NCBI GenBank assembly: GCA_964587155.1 | Contig: CAZPKF010000019.1 | Span: 1-54,978 of the forward strand | Reading direction: 5' to 3' | Length of the DNA: 54,978 bases | Source: Hallerella sp964587155 | GTDB taxonomy: Bacteria > Fibrobacterota > Fibrobacteria > Fibrobacterales > Fibrobacteraceae | Shown here: positions 26,196 through 33,792 of the stretch, in pieces | Numbering within the stretch: the stretch's first letter is position 1 | Layout of the letters: each line of letters begins with the position of its first letter | Translations under genes and position numbers: made by a program | The notes under the pieces: model-generated | Database searches by the model: none | Told to the model about the DNA's origin: nothing | The model's input: only the letters and a program-made list of their open reading frames with translations

Positions 26196-26996
26196 ATGAA
26201 GAAATGGCTCCCTCTGATAATCCCGCTTTGTCTCGGGATGGCGTTCGCGGCAGAAACTGTCGATGGCGTTCGCCGGCAAATTCAAACGGTCAACGACGAA
26301 ACTGTTCGGGAAAAGAAATTGCATGCGGAAGAAAAGAAGCGGCATGAAGATTTTATCAAGTCCGGGCGTGAAAAGGTCGTTTCGCTGAATAACCAAAAAA
26401 AAGCGCTTCGGGCAGAAATCGATTCGATGAAGGCCGAAGTCCAGCGTTTGAACGAAGCGAGGAACAAGTCGGCGGGAATGGCGCGCTGGTATGAAAACCG
26501 CAAGCAAAAGTATGCACAGGAATTGGCCGACGTCATCGAAGAACTCGCACCGTATTTCGAAGCGGATTTTCCTTACCGCGAAAATGAAGCAGCGTCAAGT
26601 CTTCGGGAGTTGGCCGCAGAATTGCGCAAGGGCATTGTTTCGCCGGATGATGCGCTTGGCCGTACCCTCGAAGTCTTTATGGAGCGCATCCGGATGGGGT
26701 ATACGACGGAAAGTTGGGACGGTCATTTGACCATTCCGGAATCGAATCGGCAATTGCAGGGGAAGTTCTTCCGTTTTGGGGCTGTGGCTGCTATTTTTGA
26801 AAGCGTGGACCAGGCGGAATATTATTGGCTCTCTCGCACGGAAAACGTTTACCGTTGGGAAAAAATTCCGGAATCGCTCGAACTCCGGGCGCAAATAAAG
26901 GATGCCATGCGGGTCGCCGAAGGAAAGACTGCTCCGCGGATTGTGAAAATTCCCGTGTCGACCGGAAAATCCGGAACAGGTGAGGTGGCGAAATGA
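26196..26996 (+). CDS. DUF3450-like periplasmic coiled-coil protein of a TonB2-type system
   Basis: 266 residues from the ATG at 26196, which begins a signal peptide (MKKWLPLIIPLCLGMAFA); longer open frames upstream have no signal logic. Residues 25-95 form a long coiled coil (VRRQIQTVNDETVREKK...LRAEIDSMKAEVQRL). The rest (about 105-240) matches the DUF3450 pattern: a globular part with ELAPYFEADFPYRENE, LRKGIVSPDDALGRTLEVFMERIRMGYTTESW and FRFGAVAAIF. In gamma-proteobacteria DUF3450 proteins are encoded just upstream of TtpC-ExbB-ExbD-TonB and are thought to assist that complex in the periplasm. The same order is seen here. The stop overlaps the next start by four bases (ATGA). Confidence 0.85.
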   Translation: MKKWLPLIIPLCLGMAFAAETVDGVRRQIQTVNDETVREKKLHAEEKKRHEDFIKSGREKVVSLNNQKKALRAEIDSMKAEVQRLNEARNKSAGMARWYENRKQKYAQELADVIEELAPYFEADFPYRENEAASSLRELAAELRKGIVSPDDALGRTLEVFMERIRMGYTTESWDGHLTIPESNRQLQGKFFRFGAVAAIFESVDQAEYYWLSRTENVYRWEKIPESLELRAQIKDAMRVAEGKTAPRIVKIPVSTGKSGTGEVAK

Positions 26997-28477
26997 TTCG
27001 TGCACAAATTCAAAAAGCTCTTTTCGCCGCCGTTTTCGCAATGGGAACGCTCTTTGCGCAGCAGCCTCTGGGCGGAGATGTCGCCGGTGACGCTCTTGTC
27101 CGCGAACGGGCGGAATTGAATAAGGCGAAAGCCGACTTGGAAGAAGCGCGCCAAAAACGCGACATGGAAGTGGCCGCCCGTTGGAATGACCGGGAAAAGG
27201 CAAATCAGGAACGTGAACTTTTTAACCAGAAATACGACGAAGCGAAAGATGAACTCGACCGCTTGATGGAAGAGCGTGTCCGGTTAGAAGAAAATGTGCG
27301 CGTCGCCCGGGAAGATCTGGCGCAAGTCAAGGCGAATACAGAGGGAAAACGCGCCGAGTTCATGGCTCTTGCGCCGGACAAAAGTATTCTGGAACCGCTT
27401 TCGCAGGTGAAAGACCGCGGCATTCCGTATAAGATTCCGCAGCGCATTGAAGAGTTCAACCGTACGGAAAGGGGGCTTTCTCTTTACCGCGACAATCCGG
27501 TAAAAGGGGCGAAGAGCGTCTTGGATTTGGCAAAAAAGGAACTTGAATTCAGCCGCGAAATGGAATGGAAAACGGGGGAACTTGTATTCGGATCGTCGGT
27601 CGCCTTTGGAGAAGAACTGCGGATTGGAGGACTGTTTGCGATGCGCGCTTCTTCCGGTGCAGACAGCTCGGTGGCGATGATGCTTCCCATGGCAGGGGAC
27701 AAGGGACAAACGTTTTCTTGGCAAGAGATGAACTCTTCGGAATTGCGGGCGGATGTGAACGAAGCGTTCCGCATGGCGCGGGATTCTGCGTTCGCCATGG
27801 TCCCTGTCGATGTTCTCCTCAGCACGGCCCTTTCGACAGAGCTGGCTAACGCTGAAGAAAAATCTTTTTGGGATGTTTGCAAACAGACTTTCCATGATGG
27901 CGGCATTTTGATGTATCCCATTGTTGCCTTGTTCATTTTTGGTGTGTTCTTGGTCATTGAAAGGTTCTTTGCTTTGCTCATCAAGGGATATTCTCCGCGT
28001 TGGCGGCAAGCGGTGCGCCTTGCATCCGAAGGAAAAATGGAAGAAGCCCAAGCGTTGGCAAAAAAATTGCACGGCTCCGTTGGGCGTGTCGTCCGCAAGG
28101 GCATTCTCGGAAATTATGCGGACAGGGCTTCTGCGGAAAAGGCCATCGAAGAAGTCTTTGCCGGGGAAACTCCGGCGTTGGAACGCGGGCTTTCGACTAT
28201 TTCCGTCATAGCAACGACGGCTCCGCTTTTGGGGCTCTTGGGAACGGTCATGGGAATGATTCAGCTTTTCCAGGTGATTACGATGCATGGGACATCGGAT
28301 CCGAAGTTGCTGGCGGGGGGGATTTCCGTTGCGTTGATTACGACGGAAGTCGGTCTGATTGTCGCTATTCCGATGCAGTTTTTGCTCACATTTCTCACGA
28401 ACCGTTCGGAAGCCATTCGCGCACGCATGGAAAAGGCCGCTCTGGCCGTTCTGAATTCTCGTTGGATAAAAGGCTAG
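26993..28477 (+). CDS. TtpC-like MotA/TolQ/ExbB proton-channel protein with periplasmic extension
   Basis: 494 residues. A signal-like N terminus (ends TLFAQ, about 22) is followed by a coiled coil (35-115), a linker and a globular periplasmic part up to about 290. The MotA/TolQ/ExbB domain comes last, with TM segments at about 305-327, 397-420 and 440-462 and the pore-lining pattern ATTAPLLGLLGTVMGMI. This is the architecture of Vibrio TtpC, the accessory subunit required by TonB2 systems. It is inserted in the inner membrane. It overlaps the DUF3450 gene by four bases and is separated from exbB by one base, so the subunits are made together. Confidence 0.9.
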   Translation: MIRAQIQKALFAAVFAMGTLFAQQPLGGDVAGDALVRERAELNKAKADLEEARQKRDMEVAARWNDREKANQERELFNQKYDEAKDELDRLMEERVRLEENVRVAREDLAQVKANTEGKRAEFMALAPDKSILEPLSQVKDRGIPYKIPQRIEEFNRTERGLSLYRDNPVKGAKSVLDLAKKELEFSREMEWKTGELVFGSSVAFGEELRIGGLFAMRASSGADSSVAMMLPMAGDKGQTFSWQEMNSSELRADVNEAFRMARDSAFAMVPVDVLLSTALSTELANAEEKSFWDVCKQTFHDGGILMYPIVALFIFGVFLVIERFFALLIKGYSPRWRQAVRLASEGKMEEAQALAKKLHGSVGRVVRKGILGNYADRASAEKAIEEVFAGETPALERGLSTISVIATTAPLLGLLGTVMGMIQLFQVITMHGTSDPKLLAGGISVALITTEVGLIVAIPMQFLLTFLTNRSEAIRARMEKAALAVLNSRWIKG

Positions 28478-28478
28478 C

Positions 28479-29042
28479 ATGACGTTCCTCTCCGCCATGG
28501 AAGAAATCCGCGCTTTGCTTGTGCAGGGCGGTTGGGTGATGCTCCCGATTTTTTTAGTGGGATTTTTTGCGTGGACGCTTTTGTTTGAACGTTACTTCAC
28601 TTATTTCCAAGCGAAAGGAAAGGGAAAAGCGGGCTTGATTGCCGTTTATGAAAAATCCATCGAAGCGAATGCTGCCTTGGGCGAAAAGGCTGTCGACAAC
28701 GGCTTAGAAGAATTGCGACATGCTGCCGAAGTCGATTTTTCCAAAGCGTTCCCCACGATTGCCGTTTGTGCAACGCTTGCCCCGATGCTCGGACTGTTGG
28801 GAACCGTGTCGGGAATGGTTCATGTTTTCAGCACGATTCAAGTTTTCGGCTTTGGCAATCCCGTTTTAATTGCTGACGGTATTTCAGAAGCGTTGCTGAC
28901 GACTCAGGCTGGGCTTTTGGTCGCATTCCCAATCGTTTTGGTCAACAATCACCTGGTTTCCAAAATGGAACGTTTAAAGGCGAAGTGCTGGAAGTCCGCC
29001 TTGGAAATCAAAGGGAAAAAATTTTCTCCGGAGGGCGTATGA
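28479..29042 (+). CDS. exbB: ExbB-type proton channel subunit of the TonB2-like system
   Basis: 187 residues, with three membrane segments (about 18-36, 90-113 and 133-156). The conserved pore motif is ICATLAPMLGLLGTVSGMVHVF-like (here VCATLAPMLGLLGTVSGM), followed by GISEALLTTQAGLLVAFPIVL. These are hallmarks of ExbB/TolQ. It forms the pentameric channel that uses proton flow to drive TonB. Being the second ExbB-like protein of the operon, it is the short ExbB2 type. The ATG follows the TtpC stop after one base and the stop overlaps the exbD start (ATGA). Confidence 0.92.
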   Translation: MTFLSAMEEIRALLVQGGWVMLPIFLVGFFAWTLLFERYFTYFQAKGKGKAGLIAVYEKSIEANAALGEKAVDNGLEELRHAAEVDFSKAFPTIAVCATLAPMLGLLGTVSGMVHVFSTIQVFGFGNPVLIADGISEALLTTQAGLLVAFPIVLVNNHLVSKMERLKAKCWKSALEIKGKKFSPEGV

Positions 29043-29440
29043 GTTTTATCCGCAAAAAGCGCCGCCAATTTGCCGGCATTGATATTTCACCGATGATGGA
29101 CATGACGTTCATCCTCTTGATATTCTTTATCGTGACCTCGACGTTTACCCGGGAAACGGGAATCGATGTCTCCAAGCCGAAGGCCAGTTCGGTCAAGGAG
29201 CTTTCCAAGGAGAGCATCTTGATTGGCATTACACGGCAAGGGACGATTCACATCAACGAAACTCAGGTGAACCTTTCTTCTCTCCAAACGATTTTACGGC
29301 AAATGATGCACGAAGCGCCAGATAGGCCCGTTATCATTGTTTCGGACAGGGATGCCCCCTCCGGAAAAGTTGTCGATGTTTTGGATGAATGCAATTTGGC
29401 GCATGTCCGGAAAGTTTCCATTTCCGCATCGAAGGAGTGA
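29039..29440 (+). CDS. exbD: ExbD-type subunit of the TonB2-like system
   Basis: 133 residues from the ATG at 29039, overlapping the exbB stop by four bases; a longer open frame upstream is in exbB. A basic N terminus (SFIRKKRRQ), one membrane helix with the essential proton-carrying Asp21 (SPMMDMTFILLIFF) and a periplasmic C-terminal domain (VIIVSDRDAPSGKVVDVLDEC) match ExbD/TolR. It sits in the lumen of the ExbB channel. The GAAGGAG just before its stop serves as ribosome site for tonB. Confidence 0.93.
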   Translation: MSFIRKKRRQFAGIDISPMMDMTFILLIFFIVTSTFTRETGIDVSKPKASSVKELSKESILIGITRQGTIHINETQVNLSSLQTILRQMMHEAPDRPVIIVSDRDAPSGKVVDVLDECNLAHVRKVSISASKE

Positions 29441-29443
29441 TGC

Positions 29444-30106
29444 TTGAAAAAACTTTCTGGCATTCTTTTTCACTCCCGATGGTTTTTTGCCGTCGTTTTT
29501 GCCGTGGTTGTCAATTCGGTGTTTTTTTTGGCGGTCCCCGTATTGAACGTACTCTTTTTCCGTTCCGATGCGCCACCGCGGAAACCGCATTTTGAAGAGT
29601 TGACGGAAGTTGAAACGATTGTCCGTGAAAAGAAAAAGGAGCGGCCTCAGAAAGTAATTCACAAGATTGTGCAGCCGAACAAGTTCAAGGTGAACGCCCA
29701 AACGGCGAACGGCTCCCGGTCGCAGTCGAATTTTTCCATGGATTTGTCCCTAGCGCGCGGCGATGCTTCTGGGGACGGTGTCGAGGCTCTTGCCGGCGGG
29801 GGAATGCAAAATGTCGTTTATGAAGCGGGCGATGTGGACGAAGCGGCTCAGGTTCTCAAAATGGTAAATCCCGTTTACCCAGCGCGGGCGAAAAAATTGG
29901 GAATATCTGGATTTGTCAAAGTGTACATGGTCATCGATGTTTATGGAAATGTGACGAATTTAAAAGTCCTGTCTGTGGATCCGGCGGGATACGGCTTTGA
30001 TACCGAAGCTCTAAAAGCGGTCCGGAGTTGGAAATTTGAACCCGCCAAATTGGGAAATTATCCCGTGGCGCAAAAAGCGACAAAGGAGTTCAAGTTTGTT
30101 CCGTAA
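29444..30106 (+). CDS. tonB: TonB protein of the TonB2-like system (TTG start)
   Basis: 220 residues from a TTG at 29444, fixed by GAAGGAG at 29431-29437 with six-base spacing and by the membrane segment right after (about 12-37). The periplasmic part has a short basic stretch (REKKKERPQKV) instead of the long Pro-rich rod of classical TonB. The C-terminal TonB domain (about 140-220) has VNPVYPARAKKLGISGFVKV, AVRSWKFEPA and a final KEFKFVP. It transmits energy to outer-membrane receptors, although no TonB-dependent receptor lies in the window. The short length and operon context fit the TonB2 class. Confidence 0.9.
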   Translation: MKKLSGILFHSRWFFAVVFAVVVNSVFFLAVPVLNVLFFRSDAPPRKPHFEELTEVETIVREKKKERPQKVIHKIVQPNKFKVNAQTANGSRSQSNFSMDLSLARGDASGDGVEALAGGGMQNVVYEAGDVDEAAQVLKMVNPVYPARAKKLGISGFVKVYMVIDVYGNVTNLKVLSVDPAGYGFDTEALKAVRSWKFEPAKLGNYPVAQKATKEFKFVP

Positions 30107-31088
30107 GATTCGCATTCGTTTTTTGTCTACTTCCGTTTTGGCTTTTTTGATTTTTGCCCAGGCGACGTTTGCCGAGGATTATTTTAAGGCGGCCAATGAA
30201 CTGTATGACAAAGGGGAATACAAGCAAGCGGTGAAAATGTACCGTGCGGCAATTCAAGATGGCCGTTATGAACCATTTGCGTGGTTCAATTTGGGAAATA
30301 CGCTGGTCCAGTTGGGAAAAAACAACATAGCAATGGTGGCCTATCGGCGTACGGTCGAGCTGATGCCGGATTTTTCAAAAGCTTGGACTTTACTTGGCGA
30401 TTTGTATTATCTGGGTGGCGATTATGGGCTTGCCATCGTTTCGTATCGGCGTGCGCTGGACTTGGGTGAAAATTCGGATCACATCCACTATGCGTTGGGA
30501 GAATGTTTCATCAAATCGCATGGACTCGCTTTGGCGCAAAAACATTTTGAAGCGGCGACGCGTTTGAATCCCGACAGGATTGATGCGTGGTATGGCCTTG
30601 CCGAAGTTTATGAAAAATTGGGAGATTATGAATTTGCAATCAAGACGTTGAAACGCGCCGTCGACAATGCCGTTTCAGCCGGTGCGGACGTCCATTACAC
30701 GCTTTCACACTATTATTCTCAGATGGACTCCTCGAAAAAAGCCATCCGCGAAATGGAAAGCGGTCTTTTGACCGATCCGCAAAATACATCGGCACGGCGC
30801 TATTTGGCGCAAATGTATTTGAAAGACGCCTCTCCGTGGATGGCCATTTTTACGTTGGAAGAAGGTTTGCGCTTTTCAAAAGACCGCGATTTGTTATACG
30901 TGGATTTGGGGCAAATCTATTTTTCGCAAAACCGTTACGAAGAAGCTTTGGAAAATTACATGAACGCCTGGAAACTCGGAAACGCCCAGGGGCGAATCGG
31001 CGCGGAAAACGTTGGGAACGCTTACTATAACGCTGGCGACGAGTCGAAATCTCAGGAAATCCATCAACGAATCATCGGGAAAAAATAA
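30096..31088 (+). CDS. Periplasmic TPR protein of the TonB2-like operon (TTG start)
   Basis: 330 residues from a TTG at 30096, supported by AAGGAG at 30083-30088 with seven-base spacing; it overlaps the end of tonB by 11 bases. A signal peptide (RKIRIRFLSTSVLAFLIFAQATFA) is followed by about eight tetratricopeptide repeats covering residues 30-325 (FKAANELYDKGEYKQAVKMY, PFAWFNLGNTLVQLGKNNIA, SKAWTLLGDLYYLGGDYGLA and so on). TPR proteins close the TonB2 operon in Vibrio and are believed to help assemble the complex or link it to receptors. The same position here supports that role. Confidence 0.88.
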   Translation: MFRKIRIRFLSTSVLAFLIFAQATFAEDYFKAANELYDKGEYKQAVKMYRAAIQDGRYEPFAWFNLGNTLVQLGKNNIAMVAYRRTVELMPDFSKAWTLLGDLYYLGGDYGLAIVSYRRALDLGENSDHIHYALGECFIKSHGLALAQKHFEAATRLNPDRIDAWYGLAEVYEKLGDYEFAIKTLKRAVDNAVSAGADVHYTLSHYYSQMDSSKKAIREMESGLLTDPQNTSARRYLAQMYLKDASPWMAIFTLEEGLRFSKDRDLLYVDLGQIYFSQNRYEEALENYMNAWKLGNAQGRIGAENVGNAYYNAGDESKSQEIHQRIIGKK

Positions 31089-32165
31089 ATGACAAAACGC
31101 ATCAAAGTCTGGAAGTCCGAATCGCTTGATTCTGTAAACAAAACGGGCGTGGACAAAATCCGCGAAGCGCTTATTCTCGCCGCCAAGGGAGAACATCCGG
31201 CGACAAAAAGTTCGGATGAATTGTATGATTTTTTGGCAGACGAATTGGAAAGAATTGAAAAATTGGATTCCGGTCGTGATAAGCTGGAACTGCTTTCGTG
31301 GTGGATGAATTGCTGCGCTTATTTCGACATTTCAGAAGAGGATGAAGAATTGTTCGATGCCGAAAAAGACCTCGTATTGGAAATGGTGAATCAGTTTGTG
31401 AGTACGGCAAAGATGTTTGATGACCGGCAATTTGTCATGGATTTGATGCATGATTTAGCGGTGAATTCTGTTGGAGAAGATGAGCGGACGGAACTGTTCC
31501 TGGCCGTGCCCGAATTCTTATCAAAAGATGAATCCGAAGCTTTTGTAGAAAATGTCCTTGTGACGTTGGACCGGCATGAATTGGAAAATGAAGAAGAAAT
31601 TTTCGCTGGCATTTTAGATATTGCCGATGTTTCTGGGAATGCAAAGCTATACGAAAAAATTTCCTTGGCGAGAGATCCCGATTGTGAAAATAAAACAAAA
31701 ATTGATATAGCGAACGCTTATTACATCTCTGATGACCTGGCGAATGCGAAACGCCTAATGGATTCCGTCGATAATCCGGAAGGGAATGACGAAGAGGAAT
31801 TTTTGGATTTAAAAGTCGGTATCCTTTTTAAGGAGAACAAATCAAAAGAGGCTTTGGCTTTGGCGGAAACTCTTTATGAAAAATATCCCAAGGAATACCA
31901 TTTGATGAGTCTTTGTCAAGTCGTTTCACCAACGCGCAAAGAGGAGTTGTTGAATGCGCACGAAAAATTCCGATTGGGCGAGTCGGTGAGCGAGAATTAC
32001 GTCAACATGCTCATTTCCCTTGAAGATTTTGACAGGCTCGCCCTTTATTTGGACAAACATCAAGGAGCGATTCATCGGATGGACGGGGAACTCCGCGAAC
32101 AACTCGCGGAACGCTTGGATTCTGTGAATCACGGAGAGTTGGCGAAAAAACTCCGGAAAATTTGA
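31089..32165 (+). CDS. Unknown acidic helical protein at the end of the TonB2-like operon
   Basis: 358 residues, with no signal peptide or membrane segment, so probably cytoplasmic. The ATG follows the stop of the TPR gene directly with no gap, so it is part of the operon. The sequence is very acidic and almost entirely helical, with degenerate TPR-like pairs in the second half (KTKIDIANAYYISDDLANAKRLMD, LDLKVGILFKENKSKEALALAETLYEKYP). No catalytic motif is seen and I do not recognise the family. It is not part of the TonB2 operons known to me. Its product would be on the wrong side of the membrane for a direct role in the periplasmic complex, so regulation or a chance extension of the operon are alternatives. 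Confidence 0.75.
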   Translation: MTKRIKVWKSESLDSVNKTGVDKIREALILAAKGEHPATKSSDELYDFLADELERIEKLDSGRDKLELLSWWMNCCAYFDISEEDEELFDAEKDLVLEMVNQFVSTAKMFDDRQFVMDLMHDLAVNSVGEDERTELFLAVPEFLSKDESEAFVENVLVTLDRHELENEEEIFAGILDIADVSGNAKLYEKISLARDPDCENKTKIDIANAYYISDDLANAKRLMDSVDNPEGNDEEEFLDLKVGILFKENKSKEALALAETLYEKYPKEYHLMSLCQVVSPTRKEELLNAHEKFRLGESVSENYVNMLISLEDFDRLALYLDKHQGAIHRMDGELREQLAERLDSVNHGELAKKLRKI

Positions 32166-32184
32166 TCGCTGAGAGAATACCTTC

Positions 32185-32330
32185 TTCTTTGATGTGACCC
32201 TCTATAAAGCGAATCGAGCGCAGGCCTGGCGTATGGACATGCCTCCCGCCAGGAAGACTGCCTCACCATTTTTTGATAGCGCCTCCTGGACGATTTCAGC
32301 CTTGAGGCGTTTTTCTCAGCGTACATTTTA
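32185..32330 (-). pseudogene. Remnant of an IS3-family transposase (OrfA/OrfB junction)
   Basis: On the minus strand short blocks in shifting frames read RLKAEIVQEALSKN and SIRQACARF, separated by an A-rich slippery-looking stretch (TCAAAAAATGG). This resembles the end of OrfA and beginning of OrfB of an IS3-type element, where frameshifting normally occurs. Stop codons and frame changes show it is dead. The orientation is opposite to the fragment at 32458-32600. Identification is from short motifs only. Confidence 0.4.
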
Positions 32331-32457
32331 TTGAGCCGGGTGTTTTCTCCTATCCTCTACTAATGCTCCTTTTATTTTTCAGGGGCTTATGTACAAGAAA
32401 CACTCAGAAGAATGGGGAAATCCCTTGAACTTTTTAGGACGGGAGATTCTTTAACAA

Positions 32458-32605
32458 AAAGTGGCAACTTAGGAATTACATAGAGTATTACAACGAACGG
32501 ATAAAGCAGCGTTTAAAGAAATGAGTCCGGTATAATACCGGACTCATCGCTTAGTCTTTACCCAACTTTCGGAATTCAGTCCAATCAAGTCGGGCTTTTT
32601 GCAGA
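32458..32605 (+). pseudogene. Remnant of an IS3-family transposase (OrfB C terminus and IS end)
   Basis: Plus-strand translation gives NYIEYYNERIKQRLK, then after a one-base frame change KEMSPV-stop-YRTH, the classic C terminus of IS3/IS150-group transposases (YYNNERIKxKLKGMSPVQYR). The Gln codon CAA appears to have become TAA. It is followed by CCCAACTTTCGGAATTCAGTCCA, similar to an IS150-type terminal repeat. The rest of the element is absent. The coding end forms the palindrome that now lies just beyond leuB. Confidence 0.6.
32521..32547 (-). terminator. Probable leuB terminator derived from IS sequence
   Basis: A perfect 12-bp stem (ATGAGTCCGGTA / TACCGGACTCAT) with a three-base loop lies 73 bases past the leuB stop. 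On the minus strand it is followed by TTTCTTT. The same bases encode the MSPV-YRTH end of the IS3 transposase remnant. Confidence 0.55.
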
Positions 32606-32619
32606 TAAAATTTCAACTG

Positions 32620-33708
32620 TTATTTCAAGAACGAGAGAACGGCGTCGCCCATGCCGACGGTGCCGACTTTTGTGTCGCCTTCTTTCCAAATTTCACCGGT
32701 GCGGAATCCGGCGGAAATGGTCTTTTCCACAGCGGATTCAATCGCTTTCGCCGCTTCCTCTTCTTTGAAAGAATAGCGGAGCATCAGTGCGACGGAAAGG
32801 ATTTGGGCAAGCGGATTGGCGATGCCTTTGCCGGCGATGTCCGGAGCGGATCCGCCAGCGGGTTCGTAAAGTCCAAAAGACCCTTCGGCAATTGAAGCCG
32901 ACGGCAAAAGTCCCATGGAACCTGTGAGCATAGCGCATTCGTCGGTGAGGATGTCGCCGAACAGATTCGGGCAAAGGAGCACGTCGAATTCGCGCGGGCG
33001 GCGGAGAAGCTGCATCGCGGCGTTGTCTACGTAAAGGTGTTCGAGTTCGATTTCCGGAAATTCCTTGGCGTGGATTTCTTTGACGATTTCACGCCAGAAT
33101 ACACTCGTGGTGAGGACGTTCGCCTTGTCGATGCTCGCTACTTTTTTGCTCCGCGTTTTGGCGGCTTCAAAAGCGAAACGGGCAATGCGTTCGACTTCGT
33201 AACGGCTGTATTTCATCGTATCAAAACCGATTTCGTCTTTTCCCGAACCTTCTCTGCCTTTCGGCTGGCCAAAGTAAACGTCTCCGGTGAGTTCGCGGAC
33301 GGTGAGAATGTTGAAACCATCGCCGACAATGTCGGAACGGAGCGGACAGGCTGGGGCAAGTTCCTTGTAAACGCGGGCCGGACGGAGATTGCAGAAAAGT
33401 TTGAAGTGCTTGCGCAATGGAAGAAGTGCGCCGCGTTCCGGCTGAAGGTTCGGGGGCAGGGATTCCCACTTGGGACCGCCAACGGAACCGAAAAGAATCG
33501 CATCGGCTGCTTCGCCTGTTTTGAGTGTGCTTTCGGGTAGCGGATTTTGGAAATGGTCGTAAGCGATTCCGCCGACATCGGCCCATTCCTTTTCCGTTTG
33601 GAATCCGAATTTGTCTGCGACGGCATCGAGGACTCGGACGGCTTCTTTCATGACTTCGGGACCGATTCCATCGCCCGGGAGTACGGCAATCTTGTATGTT
33701 TTGCTCAT
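32620..33708 (-). CDS. leuB: 3-isopropylmalate dehydrogenase
   Basis: 362 residues, cytoplasmic, NAD-dependent oxidative decarboxylation of 3-isopropylmalate, the third step of leucine synthesis. Seen: LPGDGIGPEV at the N terminus, FGSVGGPKW, LRPARVYKEL, VRELTGDVYFGQPKG (the substrate-binding block of leucine-type enzymes, distinguishing it from isocitrate dehydrogenase), DKANVL, DNAAMQL, GDILTDECAMLTGSMGLLPSAS and PAGGSAPDIAGKGIANP. Full length. AGGAATCACC before the ATG gives the ribosome site. It stands alone, without leuA, leuC or leuD, flanked by IS debris downstream. Confidence 0.97.
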   Translation of the reverse strand: MSKTYKIAVLPGDGIGPEVMKEAVRVLDAVADKFGFQTEKEWADVGGIAYDHFQNPLPESTLKTGEAADAILFGSVGGPKWESLPPNLQPERGALLPLRKHFKLFCNLRPARVYKELAPACPLRSDIVGDGFNILTVRELTGDVYFGQPKGREGSGKDEIGFDTMKYSRYEVERIARFAFEAAKTRSKKVASIDKANVLTTSVFWREIVKEIHAKEFPEIELEHLYVDNAAMQLLRRPREFDVLLCPNLFGDILTDECAMLTGSMGLLPSASIAEGSFGLYEPAGGSAPDIAGKGIANPLAQILSVALMLRYSFKEEEAAKAIESAVEKTISAGFRTGEIWKEGDTKVGTVGMGDAVLSFLK

Positions 33709-33792
33709 GGTGATTCCTTTATAAAATTTTGACCGCGGAAAATGTAGTTAAAATTGCCGCACATTCCCATTTAGATGGAATTGAAAACGGCG

